64,000 nt of DNA from DASQMT01 sp963827335 (GTDB taxonomy: Bacteria > Actinomycetota > Thermoleophilia > Solirubrobacterales > Solirubrobacteraceae): assembly GCA_963827335.1 (NCBI GenBank), contig CAWHAP010000015.1, positions 124,001 through 188,000 on the forward strand, written 5' to 3'. This document shows, piece by piece, positions 50,559 to 60,858 of the stretch. Within the stretch, counting starts at the first letter, position 1. Every line of letters starts with the position of its first letter. A program made the position numbers and the translations under genes. The notes beneath the pieces were generated by a model. The model was not told the origin of the DNA, ran no database searches, and saw only the letters and a list, made by a program, of their open reading frames with translations.

Positions 50559-51899
50559 ATGAGCGAGCCGACGAAGTTCCTCCTGCCGGAGGACGCGATC
50601 CCGACGCATTGGGTCAACCTGCTCCCGGACCTGCCCGGCGAGCCGCTCCCGCCGCTCAGCCCGCGCACGGGCGAGCCCGCCGGCCCCGACGACCTCACGC
50701 CGATCTTCCCGCTTGGCCTGATCGCCCAGGAGGTGTCGGCCGAGCCCGAGATCGCGATCCCCGACCCCGTCCGCGAGGCCTACAAGCTCTGGCGCCCGAC
50801 CCCGCTGCACCGCGCCCGCCGGCTCGAGCAGGCGCTCGGCACGAAGGCCCGCATCTTCTACAAGTACGAGGGCGTCTCCCCCGCCGGCTCGCACAAGCCG
50901 AACACCGCGGTGCCGCAGGCCTACGAGAACGCGCAGGCCGGCATCGGGAAGCTCTCGACGGAGACCGGCGCCGGGCAGTGGGGCTCCTCGCTCGCGTTCG
51001 CCTGCTCGCTGTTCGGCCTCGAGTGCGAGGTCTTCATGGTCGGCTCGAGCTACGACCAGAAGCCGTACCGCCGCTCGATGATGGAGACGTGGGGCGCGAG
51101 CGTGCACCGCTCGCCGAGCGACCGCACCGAGGCCGGCCGGTCGCAGGCCGAGCACACGACGGGCTCGCTGGGCATCGCGATCTCCGAGGCGGTCGAGGTC
51201 GCCGCGGGCGATCCGGACTGCAACTACGCGCTCGGCTCCGTGCTCAACCACGTGCTGCTGCACCAGACGGTCATCGGCCAGGAGGCGATCGCGCAGCTCG
51301 AGCTGGCGGGCGCCGGGATGCCCGACGTGATCATCGGCTGCGTCGGCGGCGGGTCGAACTTCGGCGGGCTCGTGTTCCCGTTCCTGCGCGCCGGGTCGGA
51401 CTGCCGGATCGTCGCCGCCGAGCCGGCCGCGTGCCCGACGCTCACCCGCGGCGTCTACTCCTACGACTACGGCGACACCGTCGGGATGACGCCGTTGATG
51501 CCGATGTACACGCTCGGCCACGGCTTCGTCCCGCCGCCCGTCCACGCCGGCGGCCTGCGCTACCACGGCGACGCGCCGATGGTCTGCGCGCTCGTCAAGG
51601 CCGGGCGGGTCGAGGCGCGGGCCTACCGCCAGAACGAGACGTTCGAGGCCGCCGTCCGGTTCGCCCGGGCGGAGGGGATCATCCCCGCGCCGGAGCCGGC
51701 GCATGCGATCAGAGCGGTCATCGAGGAGGCGTCGGACGGGGAGGCGAAGACGATCCTCTTCGGCCTCTGCGGCCACGGCCACTTCGACCTCGCCGCCTAC
51801 GACGCCTACCTGGCGGGCCGCCTCGAGGACCCGGTGTTCTCCGAGTCGGATCTCGAGGCGGCCCTGCGCGATCTTCCGGCTGCGCCCTCGATCGCGTAA
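50559..51899 (+). CDS. trpB: Tryptophan synthase beta-like protein, TrpB2 type
   Basis: A 446-residue fold-type II PLP enzyme of the TrpB2 subgroup. Blocks are RPTPLHRARRLEQALGTKARIFYKYEGVSPAGSHKPNTAV (PLP lysine in SHKPN), STETGAGQWGSSLAFACSLFGLECEVFM, HTTGSLGIAISEAVE and CVGGGSNFGGLVFPFL. The long N-terminal extension (HWVNLLPDLPGEPLPPLSP) and the SYDQKPYRRSMMETWGA block mark TrpB2, not the TrpA-bound TrpB1. No trpA is adjacent. It may use free indole or salvage it. TACCAT lies 6 bases before the ATG with no ribosome site. Confidence 0.93.
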   Translation: MSEPTKFLLPEDAIPTHWVNLLPDLPGEPLPPLSPRTGEPAGPDDLTPIFPLGLIAQEVSAEPEIAIPDPVREAYKLWRPTPLHRARRLEQALGTKARIFYKYEGVSPAGSHKPNTAVPQAYENAQAGIGKLSTETGAGQWGSSLAFACSLFGLECEVFMVGSSYDQKPYRRSMMETWGASVHRSPSDRTEAGRSQAEHTTGSLGIAISEAVEVAAGDPDCNYALGSVLNHVLLHQTVIGQEAIAQLELAGAGMPDVIIGCVGGGSNFGGLVFPFLRAGSDCRIVAAEPAACPTLTRGVYSYDYGDTVGMTPLMPMYTLGHGFVPPPVHAGGLRYHGDAPMVCALVKAGRVEARAYRQNETFEAAVRFARAEGIIPAPEPAHAIRAVIEEASDGEAKTILFGLCGHGHFDLAAYDAYLAGRLEDPVFSESDLEAALRDLPAAPSIA

Positions 51900-51902
51900 G
51901 CG

Positions 51903-54281
51903 CTATTCGTAGGCGAGAGCGGCGAGGACGTTGGTCTTCGCCGCCCGCCGCGCCGGCAGGACCGCGGCGAGCACGCCCGCCACGACGGCGACGACCGCGA
52001 AGCCGACGAGCGACCCGGCCGGGACGGCGAAGGAGAGGCCCTCCTCGCCGAACGCGGACGTCACGGCCAGCGCCAGCACGAGCCCGAGCGCCATGCCGGC
52101 CACCGCGCCGATCAGGGCGGTGATGATGCTCTCGTGGCGCACCATCCGCCGCACCTGCCGGCGCGACATCCCGACCGCGCGGAGCGTGCCGAGCTCCTGC
52201 GTCCGCTCGAACGTCGCCAGCACGAGCGTGTTGACGATGCCGAACAGCGACACGATCACCGCGAGCGCCAGCAGCACGTAGAAGATGGCCAGGAGCTGGT
52301 CCATCATCGACAGCTGCTCGTCCACGAACGCGCCGGTGGTGCGCGTCCTCGTGTCCGGGAACGCGGCGAGCGCGCGCGCCGGATCGGCGCTCCCCGAGGC
52401 CAGCGTGAAGAAGCTGACCCGGTTCGCGAACGCGCGGTCGTAGGCTGCCGGGCCGACCGTGACCGGGCCGAGGCCCGTGATGTCGATGAGCGGGGAGTGC
52501 TCGATGCCGCGGACCGTCAGGTCGAGCTTCGTGCCCGTGGCCGCGGTCAGCGCGAACCGGTCGCCGACCGCGAGGCCGTGCTCCTTCGCCCAGCCCTCGT
52601 CGACCACCGCGCCGTCCGCGCCGAGCCCGGCGGCGACGGCGTCGTCGCCCTGGACCCAGTCGAAGCGCCACCCGTCGCCGCGGATCGCGTTGACCGTCTC
52701 CTTCTCGCCGAACGCGAGCGCCCGGTCCTGGTGGACGGTCGTGACGGCCATGCCGGCGCCGGCGAGCGCCTCGCCGATCGCGGGGTCGGTCGGCGACCAG
52801 CCGTCGGCGCCCGTGACCACGTAGTCGGCCGCCATGCGACCCTCCAGCGACCCGCGGGTCGTGTCCTTCAGCCCCGCGGCGACGACCGTGACGAGCGTGA
52901 CGAGCGCCACGCCGATCGTCAGCGCGGTGGCCGTCGTCATCGTGCGGCCGGGCTGGCGCATCGCGTTGCGCCGGGCGAGCCCGCCCGCCGCGCCGCCGAG
53001 CGCCTGCGCCGGGCGGCCGAGCAGCGAGGCCAGGGCGCGCGCCGCCCGGGCGGGCAGCGCGCACGCGGCCGGCGCCCGGCTGCGCCGCGCGCAGCGCGGC
53101 GACCGGCGGCACGCGCGTGGCGCGCCACGCCGGCAGCAGGCCCGCGAGCAGCGTGACGCCCGTGCCGACCAGCAGCGAGACGATCACCGTGCGCGCCGCG
53201 AACACCGTGCCCGCGTCGGGCAGCGAGAGCTTCATCGCGTCGAACAGCGCGTCGAGCCCCTTCGCCAGGCCGAGGCCGGCGACGAGGCCGGCCACCGAGG
53301 CGAGCACGCCGACGGCGAGCGCCTCGACGAGCACCGAGCCGAGCACCTGGCGGCGGCCGGCGCCGACCATCCGCAGCAGCCCGAGCTCACGCGTGCGCTG
53401 GGCGACGGTGATCGAGAGCGTGTTGAAGATCGTGAACGCGCCGACGAGCACCGCCACGCCGCCGAACACCAGCAGCGCGATCCGGATGACCGAGATGAAG
53501 TCCTCCAGCCCGTCGAGCGTGAAGCGGTCCTGCTCGGCGGCCGAGACGACCTGGGCCTGCGGCAGCGCCGCGCCGAGGTCGCGCCGCAGCTGCGCGGCGG
53601 GAACGCCGGCGGCGCCGGCGACGAGGATGCCGTCGACCTGGTCGCCGCGCCCGAACAGCCGCTGGGCGACCTGGAGGTCGAACACCGCGGCCGTGGTGAC
53701 GCCCATCGACTTCACGCTGCCGAAGCGCGAGATGCCGACGACCCGGAACTCGTGCGCGACGCCGCGCGTGGTGATCCGGATCGCCGCGCCGAGGCCGTAG
53801 TCCTGGTCCTCGGCGGTGGCGGCGTCGATCACGACCTCGCGCGGGCCGGCGGCCCAGCGGCCCGCGTCGAGGCGGAACGGGGTGAGCCGCTCGGCTCCCG
53901 GCACCGACGCGTCGAAGCCGACGCCGAAGTACGGGCCGTCGCCGGCGGGCTCGCCGTCGCGCTTGATGATCTTGGCCTCGTCGGTGACGTCGCCGGCGGC
54001 GACGGCCACGCCCGGGGTGGCGCGGACCTGCTCCAGCAGGCCCGCGTCGACGGTCGGCCGCTTGGCCGTCCAGTCGCTCGCCTCCACCTGGAACGCGGAG
54101 CGGGCGGTGACGACGGCGTCGGTGCCGTCGTAGGCGGCGCCCGACAGGGAGCCGGCGGCGCCGCGCATGGTGTCGGTGAGCGTGAACGCCCCGCTGACCA
54201 TGGCGACGCCGAGCACGACCGCGAGCGCGGTCAGCGCGGTGCGCAGGCGGCGCGCCGCGAGGGACTTGAGCGCGACCCGGG

Positions 54282-54285
<4 letters not shown>
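51903..54285 (-). pseudogene. FtsX-type ABC permease interrupted by a frameshift
   Basis: The first part (54285 down to about 53,090) encodes MTRVALKSLAARRLRTALTALAVVLGVAMVSGAFTLTD, an outer domain and three helices, ending ATRVPPVAALRAA. The last part is in another frame and reads ARALASLLGRPAQALGGAAGGLARRNAMRQPGRTMTTATALTIGVAL... to a normal C-terminal FtsX domain ending at 51903 (LPARRAAKTNVLAALAYE). The two would form one ~795-residue two-core permease if joined between about 53,040 and 53,100. Total length is one base over a multiple of three. A real mutation, sequencing error or a recoding event are all possible. An ATPase is coupled at its start (ATGA). Confidence 0.75.
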
Positions 54286-55076
<791 letters not shown>

Positions 55077-55104
55077 GGTGGTGGGGTCCTCGTTTCGGTG
55101 GGAT

Positions 55105-55539
55105 TCAGGCGGCCGCCGAGGCGGCGATGCGGTCGACGGCGACGCCGAGCGCGCCGGCGGTGAGCAGGGCGGCGGTCGCCTGCTCGGCGAGGCGGCCGAA
55201 CAGGCCGCCGCAGGAGCGAAGGGAGACGGAGGCGCACACGTCGCTCATGCCGCGGCCGGCCGCCCGCGCCTCGTAGGCGACGTCGAAGGCGACGGGGCCG
55301 CTCGCGGTGAGCGCGAGGCGGCCGTCGCCGGCCTCATGGACCTGGACGTCGAAACGGACCCGCTTGCCGACCAGCTGGCCGGACACGCGCATGCGGGCGC
55401 CGGCGATGAGCCGGTCGGCGTCGTCGTCGAGGTCGAACGGGACCGGCGACCAGCGCCGCACGGCGTCCGTGTCGGTCAGCACGCCGAGCACCGCGGCGGG
55501 CTCCGCGTCGATGCGCTTGGTCGCGGTCCAGGTCCTCAT
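55105..55539 (-). CDS. SRPBCC (START-like) domain protein
   Basis: A 144-residue protein with the SRPBCC fold: TATKRIDAEPAAVLGVLTDTDAVRRWSPVPFDLDDD, then KRVRFDVQVHEAGDGRLALTA and a long C-terminal helix (FGRLAEQATAALLTAGALGVAVDRIAA). Such domains bind lipids or polyketide-like ligands. It lies 28 bases upstream of the ATPase gene on the same strand and is probably the first gene of that operon. Confidence 0.75.
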   Translation of the reverse strand: MRTWTATKRIDAEPAAVLGVLTDTDAVRRWSPVPFDLDDDADRLIAGARMRVSGQLVGKRVRFDVQVHEAGDGRLALTASGPVAFDVAYEARAAGRGMSDVCASVSLRSCGGLFGRLAEQATAALLTAGALGVAVDRIAASAAA

Positions 55540-55571
55540 GGGACGGGACCTTCGCCGTCCCCGCGTCGCGT

Positions 55572-55603
55572 GTCGTCGGTCGCTGGGGCGATCGTGCGAC
55601 GAC
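55572..55603. promoter_or_regulatory. Inverted repeat in the divergent region before the two-kinase operon
   Basis: GTCGTCG (55572-55578) is mirrored by CGACGAC (55597-55603), 18 bases apart. It lies between the divergent SRPBCC/ABC operon and the kinase-kinase-regulator operon and is a candidate site for the LuxR-type regulator encoded downstream. Confidence 0.35.
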
Positions 55604-55696
55604 GGGGGTATGAGCCCGTGTCCTCCTCGCGGATGACCCCGCGATCGTCAAGCCGGAGGACGATGCCCCCGCGCGGGCGCGACACAATGCGGTCGC

Positions 55697-56857
55697 ATGC
55701 CCGTCCGCCGCGTCCTCGACCGCCTGCGCGCGCTCCCGCCGCGGCGGCTCGACGCCCTGCTCGGCCTCGTGGTCGGGCTGGAGGTGCTCGCCGAGGTGCT
55801 GCTCGCGTCCGAGCTGCGCGGCTCGCGCATCCTCCTCGGCGTCGCCCTCGCCGGGATCGACGGCGTCGCGGTCGCCCTGCGGCGCCGCGCGCCGCTCGTC
55901 GCCGCACCCCTCGGCTGGTCGGGCTTCGTGTTCGCGAACTACGTCGGGCCCGACCTGACCGACCACATGGGCGGCCCGTTCTTCGCCATCCTGCTCGTGG
56001 CGTTCACGGCGGGCATGCAGCTCGAAGGGCGCCGCGTATGGGCGGTCGGCGGCGTCGGCTTCGCGCTCACCACGTGGGCGGTCTCGATCGACCTGTACGC
56101 CGACGAGGTGCAGTCCTACGTCTTCTCGAACCTGATCGCGGTCGGCGGCCCGCTCGTCCTGGGCCAGCTCATGCGCAACCGCCAGAAGCTCAACCAGGCG
56201 CTGGTGGAGAAGGCCGCGGAGCTCGACCGCGACCGCGCCGCCGAGGCCGAGGCCGCCGCCCTCGAGGAGCGCACCCGGATCGCCGGCGAGCTGCACGACG
56301 TCGTCGCGCACGCGATCTCGGCGATGACGATCCAGGCGGGCGCCGCCCGGCGGCTCGCGGTGAAGGATCCCGAGCAGGCGCGCACCGCGTTCGCCACCGC
56401 GGAGTCGACGGGCCGTGAGGCGCTCACCGAGCTGCGCCGCCTGCTCGGCGTGCTGCGCCGGCAGGACGAGGACCTCGCGCTCGCGCCGCAGCCGAGCCTC
56501 GTCCACGTCGAAGGGCTCGTGCGGCGGGCGATCGCCGCGGGCCTGCCCACCCGGCTGCACACCGAGGGCCCGCCGCGCGCGCTGCCCGCCGGCATCGACC
56601 TCACCGCCTACCGGCTCGTCCAGGAGGCGCTGAACGCGGCGCGCGACGGGGGCCACGCCGGCCGCGCCGACGTGTCGATCCGCTACCGCGACGCCGACGT
56701 CGTGGTCGTGGTGGCCGACGACGGGGCGAGCGCCGGGCGACGCCTGCTCGGCATGCGCGAGCGCGTCGCCGTCTACGGCGGCGAGCTGAGCGCCGCCGCC
56801 AGGCCCGAAGGCGGCTGGCGCGTCGCCGCCCGCCTGCCCGTGGAGGCGTCGGCGTGA
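55697..56857 (+). CDS. NarL-type sensor histidine kinase, first of a tandem pair
   Basis: A 386-residue protein: about five membrane helices (to residue 165), a HisKA_3 helix with the phosphoacceptor in ERTRIAGELHDVVAHAISAM near 205, and an HATPase domain. The N box is degenerate (QEALNAARDGGHAG instead of EALTNVxKHA) while the G box LGMRERVAVYGGEL is present, so ATP binding may be impaired. CACAAT lies 8 bases before the ATG with no ribosome site. Its stop overlaps the next kinase start (GTGA). Confidence 0.88.
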   Translation: MPVRRVLDRLRALPPRRLDALLGLVVGLEVLAEVLLASELRGSRILLGVALAGIDGVAVALRRRAPLVAAPLGWSGFVFANYVGPDLTDHMGGPFFAILLVAFTAGMQLEGRRVWAVGGVGFALTTWAVSIDLYADEVQSYVFSNLIAVGGPLVLGQLMRNRQKLNQALVEKAAELDRDRAAEAEAAALEERTRIAGELHDVVAHAISAMTIQAGAARRLAVKDPEQARTAFATAESTGREALTELRRLLGVLRRQDEDLALAPQPSLVHVEGLVRRAIAAGLPTRLHTEGPPRALPAGIDLTAYRLVQEALNAARDGGHAGRADVSIRYRDADVVVVVADDGASAGRRLLGMRERVAVYGGELSAAARPEGGWRVAARLPVEASA

Positions 56858-58035
56858 TCCGGCGGCTGCGCAGGATCGACCCGCTCATCTGGGACCGAGT
56901 GCTCGCCGGCCTGCTGGCGCTCGGCGGGACGGTCGAGGTGCTGGCGACGGACGACCTGCGCTCCGTCGCCGCCGTGCTCGGCGTGCTCGCCGTCAGCGCG
57001 ACCATGCTGCTGCGCCGCGTCCGGCCGCTCGCCGCACCCGCCCTGTGGCTCGCCGGGGTCGTGTTCCTGTCCGTCACCGGGTCGGCGCCGGACCGGATGA
57101 CCACGCCCTTCCTGACGCTGTGGATCCTCCCCTACGCGATCGGCAACCGGCTCCCGCTGCGGCCCGCGCTCCTCGGCCTCGCGCTCATGTGGGCCGGGCT
57201 CGCCGTCTCGGTGCTGCAGATCGAGACGCGCGTCTGGGGCGACCTGTTCTTCCCCGGTGCGTTCGCGAGCACGTTCTGGTTCGCCGGCCGCGTCGTGCGC
57301 AGCCGCTCGCGCCTGACCGCCGAGCTGCACGAGGTCACCGTCCAGGCCGGCGAGGCGCGCGAGGGCGAGGCCGCCCGCGCGGTCGCCGAGGAGCGCCGCC
57401 GGATCGCGCGCGAGATGCACGACGTCGTGGCGCATTCCGTCTCGATGATGGTCGTGCAGGCCGGCGGCGCGCGGCGGATCCTCGACCGCGACCCGGCCCG
57501 GGCGGTCGCGGCCGCCGAGCTGATCGAGCGCACCGGCCGCGAGGCGCTCGTCGAGATGCGCACGCTGCTCGGCGTCCTGCACGCAGGGGAGCACGCCGAG
57601 CGCGCGCCGCAGCCGACGCTGCACGAGCTCGACGCCCTGGTGGAGCGCACGCGGCTCGCCGGCGTCCCCGTCTCGCTGTCGGTGGACGGCGAGAAGCGCG
57701 AGCTGCCCGCCGGGCTCGACCTCGCGGCCTACCGCGTCGTCCAGGAGGCGCTGACCAATGTCATCAAGCACGGGGGCGGCGCCCCCACGGAGGTTCACGT
57801 GCACTACCGTGCCGACGCCGTGGAGGTCCGGGTCGCAGACCAGGGCGACGGCGCCCACAACGTCCGCCTGTCCGGCAGCGGCCAGGGTCTCGTCGGCATG
57901 CGCGAGCGCGTGCGGATGTACGGCGGCGAGCTGCGGGCCGGGCGGCAGCGCGGCGGCGGCGGCTTCGAGGTCCACGTCCGCCTGCCCCTGGAGGGCGAGG
58001 AGGACGCGGCGCTGACCGCGGGGGCGCGCGCATGA
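56854..58035 (+). CDS. NarL-type sensor histidine kinase, second of a tandem pair
   Basis: A 393-residue protein with four or five membrane helices (to about 150), HisKA_3 with phosphoacceptor in ERRRIAREMHDVVAHSVSMMVVQAGGARRIL, and a complete HATPase domain with N box QEALTNVIKHGG and G boxes DQGDGA and GSGQGLVGMRERVRMYGG. It is paralogous to the upstream kinase (shared layout and DVVAH box), so the pair likely arose by duplication. GTG start overlaps upstream and ATGA overlaps downstream. Confidence 0.92.
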   Translation: MIRRLRRIDPLIWDRVLAGLLALGGTVEVLATDDLRSVAAVLGVLAVSATMLLRRVRPLAAPALWLAGVVFLSVTGSAPDRMTTPFLTLWILPYAIGNRLPLRPALLGLALMWAGLAVSVLQIETRVWGDLFFPGAFASTFWFAGRVVRSRSRLTAELHEVTVQAGEAREGEAARAVAEERRRIAREMHDVVAHSVSMMVVQAGGARRILDRDPARAVAAAELIERTGREALVEMRTLLGVLHAGEHAERAPQPTLHELDALVERTRLAGVPVSLSVDGEKRELPAGLDLAAYRVVQEALTNVIKHGGGAPTEVHVHYRADAVEVRVADQGDGAHNVRLSGSGQGLVGMRERVRMYGGELRAGRQRGGGGFEVHVRLPLEGEEDAALTAGARA

Positions 58036-58709
58036 GCTTCGTGCGCGTGCTGATCGCCGACGACCAGGCCCTCGTCCGCGCCGGCTTCAAGATGATCCTC
58101 GACGCCGAGGACGACCTCGACGTGGTCGGGGAGGCCGCCGACGGCGCCGAGGCCGTGGAGAAGGCCCGCCGGCTCAAGCCCGACGTCGTGCTGATGGACA
58201 TCCGCATGCCGCAGCTCGACGGCATCGAGGCGACGCGGCAGGTCGTCGCGCTCGGCGCCGAGCCGCCCGTGCGCGTCCTCATGCTCACCACGTTCGACCT
58301 CAACGAGTACGTCTACGAGGCGCTCCGCGCCGGCGCCAGCGGGTTCCTGCTCAAGGACGTCCCGCCGGAGCAGCTCGCCGCCGGCATCCGCGTGGTCGCC
58401 GGGGGCGAGGCGCTGCTCGCCCCGTCGATCACCAAGCGGCTGATCCAGGAGTTCGCCAGCGCCGCGCCGGCCACCTCGACGCCGCCGAAGGGGCTCGACG
58501 AGCTGACCGCGCGCGAGCTCGAGGTCTTCAAGCTCGTCGCCCGCGGGCTCTCCAACGCGGAGATCGCCGCCGAGCTGATCGTGAGCGAGACGACGGTCAA
58601 GACCCACGTCGCCCGCGTGCTCATGAAGCTGGGACTGCGGGACCGCGTGCAGGCCGTGGTGCTCGCCTACGAGTCGGGGGTGTCGGTGCCGGGGCGGCCG
58701 TCCGCGTGA
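58032..58709 (+). CDS. LuxR/NarL-family response regulator
   Basis: A 225-residue protein with receiver (DD at 10-11, phosphoacceptor Asp in VVLMDIRMPQLDG, Lys in FLLKDVPP) and LuxR-type helix-turn-helix (LTARELEVFKLVARGLSNAEIAAELIVSETTVKTHVARVLMKLGLRDR). It is the last gene of the kinase-kinase-regulator operon. Both kinases may feed into it, or form heterodimers. The divergent SRPBCC/ABC operon is a likely target by position. Confidence 0.94.
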   Translation: MSFVRVLIADDQALVRAGFKMILDAEDDLDVVGEAADGAEAVEKARRLKPDVVLMDIRMPQLDGIEATRQVVALGAEPPVRVLMLTTFDLNEYVYEALRAGASGFLLKDVPPEQLAAGIRVVAGGEALLAPSITKRLIQEFASAAPATSTPPKGLDELTARELEVFKLVARGLSNAEIAAELIVSETTVKTHVARVLMKLGLRDRVQAVVLAYESGVSVPGRPSA

Positions 58710-58790
58710 GCCGTCACCTGCGGCGCGTGCACGCGCTCGCCCGTGGGTAGTCCCATATCGACGCGTTCTCGAGACACGAGGAGTGACGAC

Positions 58791-59021
58791 ATGGCGAAGG
58801 ACCATGGCCCGAGCGTCAAGGACGACAAGCAGTACGAGGGCCTCAAGAAGAAGGGGATGAGCAAGGAGCGGGCGGCCAGGATCGCGAACTCCGAAGGCTC
58901 TTCCAGCCGCGGCGGCAAGGCATCCGGCTCCGGCAAGCGCAACACCGACAGCAAGCAGGGCGGCTCGAAGGCGCAGAAGGCCGCGGCGGGCCGCAAGGGC
59001 GGCAAGAAGAGCAGCAGCTGA
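58791..59021 (+). CDS. DUF7218-type small basic protein
   Basis: A 76-residue, very Lys/Ser/Gly-rich protein. The start AKDHGPSVKDDKQYEGLKKKGMSKERAARIANSEG matches the short family found across actinobacteria as DUF7218 (previously Rho-termination-factor-like), followed by a Ser/Gly/Lys tail. GAGGAG lies 7-8 bases upstream of the ATG. Function unknown; often near stress genes. GGGTAG at 58745-58750 could be part of a stress-sigma promoter. Confidence 0.8.
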   Translation: MAKDHGPSVKDDKQYEGLKKKGMSKERAARIANSEGSSSRGGKASGSGKRNTDSKQGGSKAQKAAAGRKGGKKSSS

Positions 59022-59052
59022 CCGGGCTCCCGTGAGGCGGTCCTGAGCGGCA

Positions 59053-59364
59053 ATGCCGACCACCGCACGACGCAACGACGTGGTCATCGCCGTCGCCGGC
59101 GAGCTCGACGCGGCCAGCGTGACGCACGCGCGCAAGCGGCTCCTCGCGACGACGCTGCGCCCCGGCGACCGCCTCGTGCTCGACTTCGGCGAGCTCGTGT
59201 TCATGGACTCGACGGGCATCCGGCTGATCCTGCTCGCGCGCGACTACGCACTGCGGCACGGCGCCGGATTCGCGCTCGCCGACGTGCCCGGCCAGGTGGC
59301 CCGCGTGCTCGCGCTCGTCGGCCTCGACGACCAGCTGGAGACGGTCACACGGCGGGAGGGGTGA
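59053..59364 (+). CDS. STAS-domain anti-sigma-factor antagonist
   Basis: A 103-residue single STAS domain. The conserved loop is LVFMDSTGIRLIL with phosphorylatable Ser53. Such proteins are controlled by an anti-sigma kinase of RsbW type and release a SigB/SigF-like sigma when dephosphorylated. A sigma of that type is the convergent next gene; no kinase gene is present in the window. Confidence 0.87.
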   Translation: MPTTARRNDVVIAVAGELDAASVTHARKRLLATTLRPGDRLVLDFGELVFMDSTGIRLILLARDYALRHGAGFALADVPGQVARVLALVGLDDQLETVTRREG

Positions 59365-59373
59365 CCGCACCGG

Positions 59374-60153
59374 CTAGCCGGCTTCGTCGCGGAGCAGCGC
59401 GATGGCCCTGCGGATGATCCGCGAGACGTGCATCTGCGAGACGCCGATGCGGTCGCCGATCTCCCGCTGCGTGAGGTCCAGCTCGAAGCGCAGCCGGAGC
59501 ACCTCGCGGTCCCGGTCGCTCAGCCCGCGCGCCAGGCGCTCGATCGTGGCGGCCGCCTCGGCCCGCGCGAACCCCGGCTCCTCGGTCCCGATGAGGGCGG
59601 CGACCGGCTCGCCGTCGTCCGTCTCCTCCGTGAGCGGGCGGTCGAGCGACACGGCGCGGTGCGCCCCCAGCGCCTCGTGCGCCTCCAGCACCTGCTCGAG
59701 CGACACACCGAGCTGCGCGGCCAGCTCGGCGGGGGTCGGCGCCCGCCCCAGGTCGGACGCCAGCTCGTCGCTGACGCGACGGACGCGGACGGCGAGCTCC
59801 TGCAGGTCGCGCGGGACCCGCACCGACCAGCTCCGGTCCCGGAAGTAGCGCTTGATCTCGCCGACGATCGTCGGCACGGCGAACGACGAGAACGCGGTCT
59901 CGCGCGCCGGGTCGAAGCGGTCGACCGCCTTGACCAGGCCGAGCGACGCCACCTGGACCAGGTCCTCGAGCGGCTCGCCGCCGTGCCGGTACCGACGCGC
60001 CAGCGAATGGGCGAGCGGCAGGAACCGCACGACGAGCTGATCCCGCGCGGACCGGTCCCCTTCGCGGTGGTAGCGCACGAGAAGACGCCGCACGTCGGCC
60101 TCCGAGCGCGATGCCGGCAGGGGCTGAGCAGTGGAGGGTTCGTGCGCAGGCAT
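59374..60153 (-). CDS. SigB/SigF-family RNA polymerase sigma factor
   Basis: A 259-residue sigma-70 group 3 protein with regions 2, 3 and 4: RFLPLAHSLARRYRHGGEPLEDLVQVASLGLVKAVDRFDPARETAFSSFAVPTIVGEIKRYFRDRSWSVRVPRDLQEL (region 2), RAPTPAELAAQLGVSLEQV (region 3) and LSDRDREVLRLRFELDLTQREIGDRIGVSQMHVSRIIRRAI (region 4). This is the general-stress/SigF type. ATG 60153 is preferred; ATG 60174 is an alternative. It is likely held by an anti-sigma kinase encoded elsewhere and freed by the STAS proteins nearby. Confidence 0.93.
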   Translation of the reverse strand: MPAHEPSTAQPLPASRSEADVRRLLVRYHREGDRSARDQLVVRFLPLAHSLARRYRHGGEPLEDLVQVASLGLVKAVDRFDPARETAFSSFAVPTIVGEIKRYFRDRSWSVRVPRDLQELAVRVRRVSDELASDLGRAPTPAELAAQLGVSLEQVLEAHEALGAHRAVSLDRPLTEETDDGEPVAALIGTEEPGFARAEAAATIERLARGLSDRDREVLRLRFELDLTQREIGDRIGVSQMHVSRIIRRAIALLRDEAG

Positions 60154-60465
60154 GCGGTCTCGCCGGAGCCTCATGGCCGGGCGGAACCGCCTCCCCTTCG
60201 GACCAGCGAAGCAGCACTCCGACCGTCTCACCCGAGCCGCGATCGCATCAACCGCGCACCCGCTGCCGAGTCTACGACGCCGAGGCCCACTCCGACCAAC
60301 CCGGCGAAGCGGTAGCCTGCGGATCGGTGAGGCGACGTCCACCCGGGCCGCGCCATCCGACCATCCATGCGGCAAGGCGAGCGGCTCCGCGAGGGTCACC
60401 CACGGCGGCAGCAGCACGAGCGCGTTCCCGGCCGGGGACGTCGTTGCCGAGTCCCACGGAGGCCG
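60154..60465. other. 312-base divergent gap between the sigma and DUF2294 genes
   Basis: No frame here looks like a gene: none has a start with a ribosome site or continues a family. It must hold the promoters of both flanking genes. I see no clear stress-type promoter, repeat or hairpin in it. Confidence 0.5.
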
Positions 60466-60858
60466 ATGGAAACCCAGCAGGATCAGCGCAGCGTGAGCAG
60501 CGCGATCTCCAATCTCGTCATCCGCGTGACCCGCGAGTACACCGGCCGCGGACCGACGCAGGCCAGGACCTACATGCAGGACGACCTGATCGCCGTCGTG
60601 CTGCGCGAGACCCTGACGAAGGGCGAGCGGATGCTCGTCGAGAACGATCACGCCCGCCATGTCCGCGAGACCCGCCGGCTCTTCCAGGACGCGATGCGCG
60701 CCGAGATCGTCGCCGGCATCCAGGAGCTCACCGGTCGGCGCGTGATCGCGTTCATGAGCGACAACCACTTCGATCCCGACCTCGCGGTCGAGCTGGTCGT
60801 GCTCGAGCCGCGCGCCACGCAGGCGATCCCGGAGACCGGGCGCAGCGACCCGGAATGA
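60466..60858 (+). CDS. DUF2294 family protein
   Basis: A 130-residue protein matching DUF2294: SNLVIRVTREYTGRGPTQARTYMQDDLIAVVLRETLTKGERMLVENDHARHVRETRRLFQDAMRAEIVAGIQELTGRRVIAFMSDNHFDPDLAVELVVLEP. The GRGPT, DDLIAVVL, LTKGE and GRRV.AFMSD blocks are diagnostic. Family function is unknown; members are often near stress or envelope genes. GGAGG lies 3 bases before the ATG. Confidence 0.88.
   Translation: METQQDQRSVSSAISNLVIRVTREYTGRGPTQARTYMQDDLIAVVLRETLTKGERMLVENDHARHVRETRRLFQDAMRAEIVAGIQELTGRRVIAFMSDNHFDPDLAVELVVLEPRATQAIPETGRSDPE

Noticed and set aside
59370..59381. Terminator at the CCGGCTAGCCGG palindrome between the STAS and sigma genes
   Set aside because: It is a 12-base palindrome with no loop and no T-tract, and it contains the stop codon of the sigma gene, so it is weak as a terminator.
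60154..60465. Small gene in the sigma/DUF2294 gap
   Set aside because: Frames there overlap the real genes or have random composition with no ribosome site and no hydrophobic or structural pattern.
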